Below are positions 16,356 to 24,842 of a DNA stretch of 40,210 nucleotides, piece by piece (position 1 is the stretch's first letter; every line of letters begins with the position of its first letter). The position numbers were made by a program, and so were the translations under genes. Source of the stretch: an uncultured Clostridium sp. Its GTDB lineage: Bacteria > Bacillota > Clostridia > TANB77 > CAG-508. Where the stretch lies: the NCBI GenBank assembly GCA_930980855.1, contig CAKNIZ010000017.1, positions 1 to 40,210 of the forward strand, given 5' to 3'. The notes beneath the pieces were generated by a model that was given only the letters and a program-made list of their open reading frames with translations, did no database searches and had not been told where the DNA came from.

Positions 16356-17147
16356 ATGATTGAAGAATTAGAAAAGAATATAAAATCTGAATATAATATA
16401 AGATTAAATGAAATCATAAAAAATACTGAATCCACTGTAGGCAATGTTTATATGTTAAATTGTGATAATAATAAATATGTAGCAAAAGTATATAATAATA
16501 TAAAACATGTAAAATCAATGATAAAACTACATGAGGAATTGAACAAAAATCAGATTTATGCACCAGAAATTATTAAAAATAATGACGGTATAGGATATAC
16601 TAAAATAAATTCTGAAAACTACTATGTAGTTTTATATTCTTTTCTTGAAGGTCATCAAGTTACATGGGATAAAACAAAAATTAAATTAACAGACAATGAA
16701 ATTATAGTATTTGCAAATTCATTAAGAAAATTGCATGAACTAAATAATAATAGTGAAATAAAATTACCAAAGATACCATTTGGAAATTATAAAAAACGTA
16801 AAAGTATATTACATTTTGATTTAACTAAGCAAAACATATTCATAAATCAGGATAAAATGGGGTTTATTGACTTTGATGATGCTAAATTTGGAGAGTCAAT
16901 ATGTGATGTATCAATATTAATTGCAAATTTGTTTTGCTCAAAAACGAGAGGAGCAAATCTTGATGGAATGAATAAATTTATAGATGCATATTATGCAGAA
17001 GATTTACAAATTAAGCAAGAAGAAACCGGACTAATAAAACAATATGCGATTGATTGGATCAATTATGTATTGGCAGGAAATGAATTTAGTGCGTCTATAA
17101 CTGAAAGTTTTCATGTAAAAAGAAAGTTAATAGAAGAATATTTATAA
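16356..17147 (+). CDS. Aminoglycoside phosphotransferase-fold kinase
   Basis: 263 residues with the APH/choline-kinase fold. Lys44 in YVAKVYN is the likely ATP lysine, HFDLTKQN (His153, Asp155, Asn160) is the catalytic loop and IDFDDAKFG (Asp172) the metal-binding motif. Family members phosphorylate aminoglycosides, homoserine, choline or other small alcohols; nothing here marks a resistance enzyme. RBS AAAGGAA precedes the ATG. Confidence 0.82.
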   Translation: MIEELEKNIKSEYNIRLNEIIKNTESTVGNVYMLNCDNNKYVAKVYNNIKHVKSMIKLHEELNKNQIYAPEIIKNNDGIGYTKINSENYYVVLYSFLEGHQVTWDKTKIKLTDNEIIVFANSLRKLHELNNNSEIKLPKIPFGNYKKRKSILHFDLTKQNIFINQDKMGFIDFDDAKFGESICDVSILIANLFCSKTRGANLDGMNKFIDAYYAEDLQIKQEETGLIKQYAIDWINYVLAGNEFSASITESFHVKRKLIEEYL

Positions 17148-17166
17148 AAGGAAAATAAAAAAAGAG

Positions 17167-17250
17167 TTGTATATTCAAGATTTTGCAGTTTCGCGCAGTT
17201 TGGAGGACTTTATGTCCGACAGCAAGAAACAAAAAATTTTGAATATACAA
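17167..17250. repeat. Intergenic palindromic element, copy B
   Basis: Arms 17167-17184 and 17233-17250 match at 17 of 18 bases. Inside are GTTTC (17189-17193) and GAAAC (17226-17230), and a small hairpin GGAC/GTCC. It shares the left end TTGTATATT, GCAGTTTCGCG, and the right end GAATATACAA with copies C and D. It fills the gap between the convergent APH-kinase and tspO genes, so it could terminate both. Confidence 0.75.
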
Positions 17251-17254
17251 TTTT

Positions 17255-17726
17255 TCATTTATTTAGCAAATACACTCCTAAATTTAAGTAACTTGCAAAT
17301 AATATCCAAATTAGATAGGGAATTTGAAGTAACCCTGCAAGCTTATTTTTCTTATAAAAATCAATAATCATTAGAACTACTACAACATCTAATAATAAAA
17401 TCCAAATAAAAGCAAAAAGTCTACATTTAAAAACAAAGAAGAAAATAGACCAAAGAGCATTAATACCTAATTGTAAATATTAAAGAAATTTAGTTTTGGA
17501 ATCAACAAGACTTTTTTGTCCGTCCCCAATCAGATAAAATGCCATAAGAAATTCCCATTAAAATATATAAAATAGTCCATACTATAGGAAAAGCTATTTG
17601 GGGTGGAGAAAGAAATGGTTTTGTCAAATCATCATAATCAATAAAACCAGAAATAATTAATCCAACAATTCCACCTACAATAACAGGAACAAGAATATAT
17701 TTTAATTTTGAAATAAATTTATTCAT
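17255..17726 (-). pseudogene. TspO/MBR family protein, broken in the middle
   Basis: The first ~65 residues (17502-17726) are TspO-like, with KPFLSPPQIAFPIVWTILYI and LMGISYGILSD, then stop after WGRTKKSC. The rest of TspO is still readable downstream in another frame: SLVDSKTKFL, a stop, then LQLGINALWSIFFF, AGLLQIPYLIWILFASYL and a natural stop at 17255-17257. A frameshift plus one in-frame stop near 17462-17520 inactivates it. The break coincides with a GGGGACGGACAAAAAAG motif (minus strand) like the GGGAC motifs at other gene ends here. TspO proteins bind tetrapyrroles. GGAGGTG precedes the start. Confidence 0.85.
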
Positions 17727-17824
17727 ATAACACCTCCTTCAATATTTTATTCGAAAAAAAATAAATTATTAAAAAACGAATAAAAAATTATTTAAATATA
17801 ATAATAAAGAAAAAAGGAGGCAAA

Positions 17825-19336
17825 ATGAATTCAATTTGGTTAGAAAGTGTAGAAAAAATAAAATCTAGTGGAAAAATAGAAGAAGATACAAGTGCAGATG
17901 TATGCATTATAGGAGCTGGAATGTGCGGAATAACTACAGCATACTATTTAACAAAAAAAGGATACAATGTAGTAGTTGTTGAAAAAAATGAAATAGCAAA
18001 TGGAGTAACAGGACACACAACTGCGAAAATTACTTCGCAACATGGATTAATATATCATTATTTATCTGAAAAATATGGTATAAATGTCGCAAGAAAATAT
18101 TTTGAAGCAAATGAAGAAGGAATAAAGAATATTAAAGAAATTATAAAAGAAAATGGTATTTCTTGTGATTTTGAAGAAACAAACAGTTATATTTATACCA
18201 CAAATGAATCAGAAATAGAAAAAATAAACGAAGAGATGGAATATCTAAAACATGTAAATAAAGACGCAGAAAAAACAAATGAAACAGATTTACCATTTAA
18301 AGTAGTGAGCGCAATTAAATTTAAAAATCAGGGACAATTCAATCCATTAAAATATGTACAAGGATTAGTGAATTATATTTTAGAACATAAAGGAAGAATA
18401 TATACAAATACTTTGTGCACAGATGTAAAAAAAGAAGAGGATGGATATTTAGTTGTAGTAAATGAGAATAAAATATATGCTAAATATGTGGTTCTGTGTA
18501 GTCAATATCCATTTTTAAAAGTACCAGGATTTTATTTTGCAAAGATGTACCAAGAATCATCTTATGTATTAGGAATAAAAACTTATGAAAAACTACCAAA
18601 AGATATGTATATAAATTTAGATGCACCAGTATATTCATTTAGAAGAGCAAAATATAATGGAGAAGATATATTGCTTATTGGAGGAGCAGGACATAAAACT
18701 GGACAAAAAGTAACATATGAAGAAACATACGGCATGTTAGAAAAGAAAGCAAAAGAACTTTATCCAGATGCAAGAGTTGTAGCAAAATGGTCTACAAGAG
18801 ATGCAGTAACATTAGACAAAATTGCATATATAGGAGATTATTCAAGTTTGATGCCAAATATGTACGTTGCTACAGGATTCAATAAGTGGGGAATGACGAC
18901 TTCAAATGTTGCTGCAAATATAATATTAGATAAAATAACTAATAATGGAAGTATATATGAAGAAGTATTTAAGGCTACAAGATTTAAACCCATAGAAAAT
19001 AAAGATGAAATGAAAAACATGTTAGTAGATAGTACAAAATCTCTTCTTACAAATAGAATAAAAGAAAGTGCATTAGATATTGATGATATAAAAGAAAATT
19101 CGGGAGGAGTTATTGAAAGAGATGGAGAAAAAATAGGTGTATATAAAAATGAAGATGGAAAATATTTTTACGTAAAACCAGTTTGTACACATTTAGGATG
19201 CATATTAGAATGGAATGATGCTGATAAAACTTGGGATTGTCCATGCCATGGTTCCAGATTTGATAAATATGGAAAAAATTTATTAGGACCTGCAATCGAG
19301 GATTTAGAAAAATATGAAATAAAAGAGGATAATTAA
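17825..19336 (+). CDS. FAD-dependent oxidoreductase with C-terminal Rieske domain
   Basis: 503 residues in two parts. Residues ~24-390 are a DAO-type FAD domain with GAGMCG (30-35), VVVVEKNEIANGVTGHTTAK and a late YVATGFNKWGMTTS. Residues ~420-503 are a Rieske [2Fe-2S] domain with CTHLGC (454-459) and CPCHGS (472-477), giving both Cys and both His ligands. It resembles B. subtilis YhfW; the substrate is unknown. RBS AAAGGAGG precedes the ATG. It is divergent from tspO and ends at a bidirectional terminator. Confidence 0.9.
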   Translation: MNSIWLESVEKIKSSGKIEEDTSADVCIIGAGMCGITTAYYLTKKGYNVVVVEKNEIANGVTGHTTAKITSQHGLIYHYLSEKYGINVARKYFEANEEGIKNIKEIIKENGISCDFEETNSYIYTTNESEIEKINEEMEYLKHVNKDAEKTNETDLPFKVVSAIKFKNQGQFNPLKYVQGLVNYILEHKGRIYTNTLCTDVKKEEDGYLVVVNENKIYAKYVVLCSQYPFLKVPGFYFAKMYQESSYVLGIKTYEKLPKDMYINLDAPVYSFRRAKYNGEDILLIGGAGHKTGQKVTYEETYGMLEKKAKELYPDARVVAKWSTRDAVTLDKIAYIGDYSSLMPNMYVATGFNKWGMTTSNVAANIILDKITNNGSIYEEVFKATRFKPIENKDEMKNMLVDSTKSLLTNRIKESALDIDDIKENSGGVIERDGEKIGVYKNEDGKYFYVKPVCTHLGCILEWNDADKTWDCPCHGSRFDKYGKNLLGPAIEDLEKYEIKEDN

Positions 19337-19350
19337 TTTATCCTCTTAAA
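19323..19350. terminator. Bidirectional terminator
   Basis: AAGAGGATAA (19323-19332) and TTATCCTCTT (19338-19347) are a perfect 10-bp stem with A/T runs on both sides, between convergent genes. It contains the stop of the FAD-Rieske gene. Confidence 0.85.
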
Positions 19351-19359
19351 AAATCTAAA

Positions 19360-19737
19360 TTAAACTGTAGCATGATGAATGTGATGAGAATGAGAACTTT
19401 CATCTTCAGCAGGAAGCATGTAATCTACTATAGCGTAAACTAAAGCTCCAAGTAAAGCAGAAATCCATGAAATGCCATATCCTGTAACTACATATTGAAC
19501 TACATATAAAGTGATAGCACATAGTACAAATCCTATAATTCCTTTAACTATTGGATGAGTAAAAAGAGCGGTAAATGTACTAATTGCAAAATCACAAACT
19601 GCTAGAAGTAAAACTGCTAAAGCTACAATCCAGATACTAGAAACAGTAAAACCAGGAGTAAAGAAAGCAGTAATTCCGAGAATTATAATAGCAGTAATTA
19701 ATCTACCAACAAATTGTGGTAATTTATTCCTTTTCAT
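19360..19737 (-). CDS. Four-helix membrane protein with His-rich tail
   Basis: 125 residues with about four hydrophobic segments and a C-terminus SSHSHHIHHATV. Similar proteins are often labelled phage holin family, but nothing nearby is phage-like, so a housekeeping envelope protein is as likely. The His cluster might bind metal. GGAGGT precedes the start on the minus strand. It is convergent with the FAD-Rieske gene. Confidence 0.7.
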   Translation of the reverse strand: MKRNKLPQFVGRLITAIIILGITAFFTPGFTVSSIWIVALAVLLLAVCDFAISTFTALFTHPIVKGIIGFVLCAITLYVVQYVVTGYGISWISALLGALVYAIVDYMLPAEDESSHSHHIHHATV

Positions 19738-19844
19738 ATTTACCTCCTAAAATATTTATTAATCTAATTATTTCCTAATAAAAAATAAATATTCATAAAA
19801 AAATTGGAAACAATAATATTAAGAAAATTCAAAGATATTATTTA

Positions 19845-19986
19845 CTAATTGTATATTGAAATTTCATAGTTCCGCGCAAGCGTTCAAACGAGCTAGAAGG
19901 ATTCTAGCGATGTGCGTTTGGAGCTGTAAAATTCGTAGAATTTTAGCAGCGACCGCAAGGAACAAGAAATTTTAATATACAATTAG
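19845..19986. repeat. Intergenic palindromic element, copy C
   Basis: Arms 19845-19864 and 19967-19986 match at 19 of 20 bases. Inside: GTTCC/GGAAC, CAAACG/CGTTTG, the hairpin GCTAGAA-GGA-TTCTAGC (19892-19908), and an extra hairpin TAAAATTC/GAATTTTA that copy D lacks. Lies in the 284-bp gap between the divergent genes at 19737 and 20022; no gene is visible in that gap. Confidence 0.8.
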
Positions 19987-20021
19987 AAGATATAATAGGT
20001 TATAATTATGGAAGGTAGAAA

Positions 20022-20705
20022 ATGTTAATAAATTTTGTAAGAGCAATAATTATTTATTTAATAGTATTAATAGTAATGAGATTAATGGGCAAAAGAGAAA
20101 TAGGACAACTTCAACCATTTGAATTGGCAATATCCATTATGATAGCAGACTTAGCATCTATTCCAATGACAGACCCGGGAGTACCAATATTCAATGGAAT
20201 AGTACCTATTTTGGGCCTTTTAGCAATGCATTTAGTAATTACAGTATTAAATATTAAATCAGTAAATATTAGAAAAATAACCTGTGGAAAACCAACAGTT
20301 TTAGTATATAGAGGTAAAATAGATGAAGAAGCATTAAAAAGAGAAAGATTTACTATAAGTGAACTACAAGAAAGGCTAAGGGTAAAAGATGTATTCAATC
20401 TAGGAGATGTAGAATTTGCAATACTAGAAACAAATGGAGAAATTTCAGTAATACAGAAACCAAATAAAAGAAACAGTATTCCAGAAGACTTTGGTATTAT
20501 GCCAGAATATGAGGGAATGCCTTATGATTTAATAGTTGATGGAAAAATAATGAGTGAAAATTTAAATAAAATTGGAAAAGATGAAAAATGGTTATATAAA
20601 CAAGTGGTAAAATTTAAAACTACTCCGGAAAATGTATTAATAGCTACAATGGATGGAAAAGGAAACTTCTTTTGTCAAGAAAAAGAGAAAGGAAAGAAAA
20701 AATGA
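20022..20705 (+). CDS. DUF421 family membrane protein (YetF-like)
   Basis: 227 residues: two to three N-terminal helices (~5-75) followed by the soluble DUF421 domain. Signature blocks are LMGKREIGQLQPFELAI, KPTVLVYRGKIDEEALKRER and LREKDVFNLGDVEFAILE-like (here LRVKDVFNLGDVEFAILE). Family members occur in spore formers; the role is uncertain. It overlaps the next gene by 4 bp (ATGA), and DUF421 with a DUF4363 partner is a recurrent clostridial pair. Confidence 0.9.
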   Translation: MLINFVRAIIIYLIVLIVMRLMGKREIGQLQPFELAISIMIADLASIPMTDPGVPIFNGIVPILGLLAMHLVITVLNIKSVNIRKITCGKPTVLVYRGKIDEEALKRERFTISELQERLRVKDVFNLGDVEFAILETNGEISVIQKPNKRNSIPEDFGIMPEYEGMPYDLIVDGKIMSENLNKIGKDEKWLYKQVVKFKTTPENVLIATMDGKGNFFCQEKEKGKKK

Positions 20706-21091
20706 AAAAAGAAGCAATAATTACAATTAGTATAGTTCTGTTAATACTATTAGCTGAATGGCTAACACAAGGATATACTCATAAAGCATTTGCAGAAATA
20801 GAAGATAATTTAACACAACTAAAAGAAGAAATCTTGCAAACAAATGCTAATAGTGAGCAATTAATAAACAAAACTGAGCAAATTGCTGAGCTATGGGAAA
20901 GTAAACAAGAAAATTTGTCATATTACTTAGAGCACAATGAGTTAGAAAAAGTTAACACTCAAATAGTATTAATAAAAGGTTACTTAGAGTCGGACTCTCC
21001 TCAAGATGCAATTCCTGATTTAGAAGAAGGACTATATATTATTGAACATATAAAAGAAAAAGAAGCTTTTAAGTTGAAAAACATTCTGTAG
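20702..21091 (+). CDS. DUF4363 family protein
   Basis: ATG 20702 overlaps the DUF421 stop, giving 129 residues; the frame could start at 20672 but that lies inside the upstream gene. One N-terminal helix (~5-22) anchors an extracytoplasmic, acidic helical domain. The fold resembles a helical bundle. Works presumably with the DUF421 protein at the membrane; function unknown. Confidence 0.82.
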   Translation: MKKEAIITISIVLLILLAEWLTQGYTHKAFAEIEDNLTQLKEEILQTNANSEQLINKTEQIAELWESKQENLSYYLEHNELEKVNTQIVLIKGYLESDSPQDAIPDLEEGLYIIEHIKEKEAFKLKNIL

Positions 21092-21116
21092 AAATAATAT
21101 TAAAATTTGCAGAATA

Positions 21117-21141
21117 TGTCGAATTATGTCGACAAGTTGTC
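21117..21141 (+). promoter_or_regulatory. Possible Spo0A-box array
   Basis: TGTCGAA (21117-21123) is the core 0A box; TGTCGAC (21127) and TTGTCA (21137) follow at 10-11 bp steps, one helical turn apart. The gap 21092-21390 is otherwise AT-rich and without a gene. Only motif matching supports this, and the next gene is broken. Confidence 0.3.
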
Positions 21142-21390
21142 ATAAAAAGATAACAAAAAGTATTGAAAAAGAAAAATATATATGGTAATATATGGATATA
21201 TGAATTAGTTCAATATATTTAATTCAAAAAAATTTATTTCAAAAGAAATCAAAATCTTTTTATGTCAAAAGTCTTAAATCAATATAAAAAGTAAAGGTAA
21301 TTAAATAAAAAGCTAAATTCATAAATAAAAAATAATTTCAATAAGTTGTTGAAAAAACGTAAACAATTTGTTAGAATAGAAGGAGGAAAA

Positions 21391-22115
21391 ATGGCAAAGC
21401 CAGAGAAATTACCTTTATTAAATGACTACATATTCAAACGTACATTTACTAAAGAGGGAACAACAGGAATTCTAAAAGATTTATTAGAAGCAATACTAGA
21501 AGTAAAAATAACAAATTGTGTAAAAACATCGCAACGCAAATCCAAAAAACAGAAGATTATAGAACATTAAAAAAATCAATAGTGATAATAATACTAAACT
21601 ACATATTATATAAAAGAGGAAGTTACCATCATGTAGCGCATATGAAATTTGAAAAAATAAAACCAAATGAATATGTAGATATGGGATACAAAGTAGAAGA
21701 TGAAAATGCAACAGAAGAATTAGAAATGCACTTTATAGAAATGCCGAAATTTATAAAAAAGAATCCAGGAGTAGAAGGAAAGCTAGAACAGTGGCTATGG
21801 CTAATAAGTGGAAGGGAGGAAAAAATCAAAATGGCAGAGGATAAGAATGAAGAAGTAAAAAAAGCAGGAATATTAGTAGATGAAATGAGTATGGACCCAA
21901 AAGAAAGAGAACTATATGAAGCAAGATTAATGGCAAAATACAATTATGATAGTGGAATGGCCGGAGCAAGAGAAGCTGGAATAGAGGAAGGAATAGAAAG
22001 AGGAGAAAAATTAAAGCAAATGCAGATTGCTAAAAAAATGAAAGAAAAAGGAATAACAAAGGAAGAAATAGAAGAAATAACTGGTCTTAGCCAAGAAGAA
22101 ATAAAAAACTTATAA
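21391..22115 (+). pseudogene. Rpn family nuclease/transposase, internally deleted
   Basis: ATG 21391 after GGAGG begins MAKPEKLPLLNDYIFKRTFT, the usual start of the Rpn (PD-(D/E)XK) family, and runs to EVKITNC. A second frame picks up at about 21516 with QKTEDYRTLKKSIVIIILNY and continues through the helical C-terminus (EEGIERGEKLKQMQIAKKMK, ITKEEIEEITGLSQEEI) to 22115. Roughly 100 residues between, including the nuclease core, are missing and the frame has shifted. Rpn proteins promote recombination and exist in many copies in such genomes. This copy cannot be active. Confidence 0.85.
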
Positions 22116-22187
22116 AAGTAGATTATAAACTTGATTTTATTAATAAATTAGAATAAAATTTATATAAACTAACAAAGGAGATAATAC

Positions 22188-22244
22188 ATGAAAACACTCG
22201 AAAGCCTTGATACTGTATATATATATATATATCGTAGAATTTAA
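22188..22244 (+). CDS. Possible leader peptide in R1
   Basis: ATG 22188 with AAAGGAG at good spacing opens 18 codons (MKTLESLDTVYIYIYRRI). R2 encodes MKIRESLDTVYIS. The conserved part is ESLDTVYI. The TA repeat changes its length and end. A short peptide ahead of a terminator is the layout of a translation-dependent attenuator, but it could equally be the stub of a deleted gene. Confidence 0.4.
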   Translation: MKTLESLDTVYIYIYRRI

Positions 22245-22273
22245 TAAAATAAACATGAATAAACATAGAAAAG

Positions 22274-22317
22274 AGACTATGATTTTTAGACGTATCTAAA
22301 AAGTTATAGTCTTTTTT
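22274..22317 (+). terminator. Terminator/attenuator in R1
   Basis: AGACTAT (22274-22280) pairs with ATAGTCT (22306-22312), an inner TTTTTAGA/TCTAAAAA stem stacks on it, and T6 follows. Confidence 0.75.
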
Positions 22318-22386
22318 GTGATGTAAAAGTAAAGAAACGCACTAAGTAATATTCTTTACTAGATTGTAAAAAAAATGGAGGAGAAA

Positions 22387-23464
22387 ATGAAAAGGAGAAT
22401 CATTAGATACATTTGATGCAACAGCAATTTCAGAAGATATTTTATGGGGAAAAACAGCATATGTAAAAGGTGAAAAGATAACTGGAACGAAAATTATAAA
22501 TATCCACCAAGCAAAAGAGTCAAAAAAAGTTTTTGAATATACAGAAACAATTATAGATGACAATGGAGACAATGTAACAATTCCAGAAGGATTTAGTGTA
22601 CATGAAGAATCTAATACAAAAGTAGATGAAGGAATAATAATAACAGATGGAACAAATGAATTTGTATGGGTACCAGTAGACGACCCAAGTACAATGTTTG
22701 AAGAAAAAACAGCAACATTAACAGGAGTAGAAACAGTGACAAACGTATATAGCAAGTTAAGAAAAAGAAACGAAGATTTATTTGTAGTAGAAGCACCAGG
22801 AACAAGTGGAATAAGAGAGCCAGATGTATTAAGCAGTTATGATACAGACTCGCAATATTACAAAAACATATTAGGATTTGAAAGTACAAAAGCCATGGCA
22901 GATAGTTTCGTCGCAGAATATAAAGCAATGAGTGATAGCATAAAAAAATACCATGGTTTTTATATAGGTAGGTATGAATTAACAGGAACAGTAGAAAATC
23001 CAACAGAAAAAGCAGGAATTGTATTGTCAGAAGAAGATGCTGGCAATTGGTACTATTTATATAAAGCATGCCATAATGTAATAAAAAATAATAGTAGCGT
23101 AAAAAGTATGATGATATGGGGATGCCAATATGATGAAACAATGAATTGGCTAAAAAATACAATATTTAAAGGCCAAGAAGATAAGGTAGATGTAGATTCT
23201 AGCAGTTGGGGACATTATTCATCAAGTTCAAAAATAAATACAGGTTCAAATATTAATTACAAAGTAAATGAGATATTTGATTTGGCAGGAAACCATTGGG
23301 AGTGGACACAAGAGGCTTGGTCTACAAATACAAGAATAATACGTGGAGGATATTTTGGAAAGACAGGTACGACTTACCCAGCATCAGACCGTGGAAGTGG
23401 AAATCCAAACGATGGAACTGATAGTAGTGAGGGTGGTACTAGAGCTACACTTTATATTCTATAA
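22387..23464 (+). pseudogene. SUMF1-domain protein with DGR-type C-terminus, 5' end lost
   Basis: An uninterrupted frame from 22391 to 23464 has no start codon near its beginning; ATG 22387 with GGAGG reads another frame and stops after nine codons. The frame encodes DILWGKTAYVKGEKITGT, NEFVWVPVDDPSTMFEE, SGIREPDVLSSYDTDSQYY, YHGFYIGRYELTGTVENP, IFDLAGNHWEWTQEAWS, IIRGGYFG and ends GGTRATLYIL. This aligns throughout with the second SUMF1 domain of the protein at 36132. The pilin-like leader and anchor are missing. The tail (23290-23464) corresponds to the variable region but is AT-rich like its surroundings. Confidence 0.85.
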
Positions 23465-23468
23465 TTGA

Positions 23469-23570
23469 ATGAGATATGAAACAAATAAATCACACCCAGC
23501 GGGAGATAGATTTGCTATAGACGGGGTAGCGTTAGAAGATACAGGATTTAGAGTGGCATTATTTATATAA
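23469..23570 (+). pseudogene. C-terminal fragment of another SUMF1 domain
   Basis: A 33-codon frame ending in AGDRFAIDGVALEDTGFRVALFI. Compare SAIGFRVALFI at the end of the first SUMF1 domain at 36132. It begins directly after the stop of the previous pseudogene, as if the rest of a gene had been removed by recombination between SUMF1 copies. Confidence 0.7.
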
Positions 23571-23576
23571 AATTAT

Positions 23577-23612
23577 AAAGAACTTTGAATTTATAACATT
23601 TCAAAGTTCTTT
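23577..23612. terminator. Terminator shared by dapA and the SUMF1 remnant
   Basis: AAAGAACTTTGAA (23577-23589) and TTCAAAGTTCTTT (23600-23612) are a perfect 13-bp stem with T/A runs on both sides. Confidence 0.85.
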
Positions 23613-23625
23613 TATGTATATTAAC

Positions 23626-24510
23626 TTATATCAAATTCATTTTCTTCATTTCAGCTTCTAGGACCGTTTTATTCTTATCAGAAAGTTCAATAAGAGGAAG
23701 TCTAGGCTTTCCAAAAGCATATCCTTGTAAATTCAAAGCATACTTAACTGGAATAGGGTTAACTTCAGAAAATAAACTGTTAATTAAGTCTAAAGCATTT
23801 AGTTGTTTATTTAAAGCTTCTTCAATATTTCCATCTAAATAATCCATGCACATATCATGAGTATATTTAGGAGCAACATTAGAAAGCACAGATATAACTC
23901 CAAGTCCACCCAAAGAAAGTAAAGGAATAACTTGGTCATCATTTCCAGAATAAATAGTTAGGTTATCTTGACACAATTGCTTGATTTTAGCAACTTGAGA
24001 AATATTACCACTTGCTTCTTTAATTGCAACAATGTTAGAAATCTTAGAAAGTTCTAAGCAAGTTTCAGGTAATATATTTACACCAGTTCTACTAGGAACA
24101 TTGTATAAAATAATTGGTAATTTAGTAGAATTAGCAATTGCAGTATAATGAGCTACTAATCCAGCTTGAGTTGTTTTATTATAATAAGGGGTAACAACTA
24201 AACAAGCATCGCAACCAACTTCTTCTGCATATTTAGTAAGATTAATTGCTTGAGTAGTATTATTAGAACCAGTACCAGCTATAACTGGAATACGACCATT
24301 AACTTTATCTACGACATATTTAATTGTTTCTTTTCTTTCTGCCTCACTCATAGTAGAAGATTCACCAGTAGTTCCGCAAACAATTAGTGCGTCAACTTTA
24401 TTTCTAATCTGGTTTTCAATCATCTTTCCGAATACATCAAAATTAACACCATTTTCATCAAAAGGAGTAGCAAGTGCCGTTCCACAACCTTTAAAAACAA
24501 TAGATTTCAT
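23626..24510 (-). CDS. dapA: 4-hydroxy-tetrahydrodipicolinate synthase
   Basis: The start is 24510 (MKSIVFKGCGTALATPF) because GGAAGGA lies just upstream; the frame to 24624 has no ribosome site. The 294-residue protein condenses pyruvate and aspartate semialdehyde in the lysine/diaminopimelate pathway, which also feeds spore dipicolinate. It has GTTGE (46-50), LYNVPSRTG with Tyr136, and the Schiff-base Lys164 in AIKEASG. It is isolated on the minus strand amid accessory sequence. Confidence 0.95.
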   Translation of the reverse strand: MKSIVFKGCGTALATPFDENGVNFDVFGKMIENQIRNKVDALIVCGTTGESSTMSEAERKETIKYVVDKVNGRIPVIAGTGSNNTTQAINLTKYAEEVGCDACLVVTPYYNKTTQAGLVAHYTAIANSTKLPIILYNVPSRTGVNILPETCLELSKISNIVAIKEASGNISQVAKIKQLCQDNLTIYSGNDDQVIPLLSLGGLGVISVLSNVAPKYTHDMCMDYLDGNIEEALNKQLNALDLINSLFSEVNPIPVKYALNLQGYAFGKPRLPLIELSDKNKTVLEAEMKKMNLI

Positions 24511-24639
24511 AATAAATCCTTCCTTTACAAAGAGACTAATAAAAAGAAAATAAATTATTATTTTTCTATAAGATTTTAAATAAAAATAAATCGTTTTATT
24601 GCCTAAATGTAAATTCAATTTCAATATACCATATTATAT

Positions 24640-24816
24640 TGACTTTATCAATAAATTAGAATAAAATTTATATGAACTAACAAAGGAGATAATATATGAA
24701 AATACGCGAAAGCCTTGATACTGTATATATATCATAGGATTTAATAAAATAAACATGAATAAACATAGAAAAGAGACTATGCTTTTTAGACGTATCTAAA
24801 AGATATAGTCTTTTTG
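24640..24816 (+). repeat. SUMF1-gene leader repeat, copy R2
   Basis: Second copy of the leader described at 22132. The reading frame (24696-24737, MKIRESLDTVYIS) again follows AAAGGAG. The terminator is AGACTAT (24774-24780)/ATAGTCT (24805-24811) with T5. It ends about 27 bp before the second SUMF1 pseudogene. Confidence 0.85.
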
Positions 24817-24842
24817 CGTGTAAAAAAGGAATGGAGGAAAAG

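Larger units (their letters stand above)
22132..22330 (+). repeat. SUMF1-gene leader repeat, copy R1
   Basis: Nearly identical to R2 at 24640-24816, same strand. In order: AAATTAGAATAAAATTTATA, ribosome site AAAGGAG, a short reading frame, ATTTAATAAAATAAACATGA, and a terminator hairpin. Each copy lies just ahead of a decayed SUMF1 gene. R1 differs by a longer TA tract (about four extra dinucleotides). Confidence 0.85.

Noticed and set aside
16356..17147. Antibiotic-resistance aminoglycoside kinase
   Set aside because: Only the general APH fold is visible; many members act on metabolites.
17167..17367. 66-codon plus-strand frame starting in element B
   Set aside because: The first half is the palindromic element and the rest is antisense to the readable tspO C-terminus.
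19360..19737. Phage holin
   Set aside because: Small four-helix topology only; no lysis or phage genes are near.
22132..22330. R1/R2 as a known riboswitch (for example cyclic-di-GMP)
   Set aside because: Apart from a short GAAAGCC stretch, the conserved core elements of known classes are not present.
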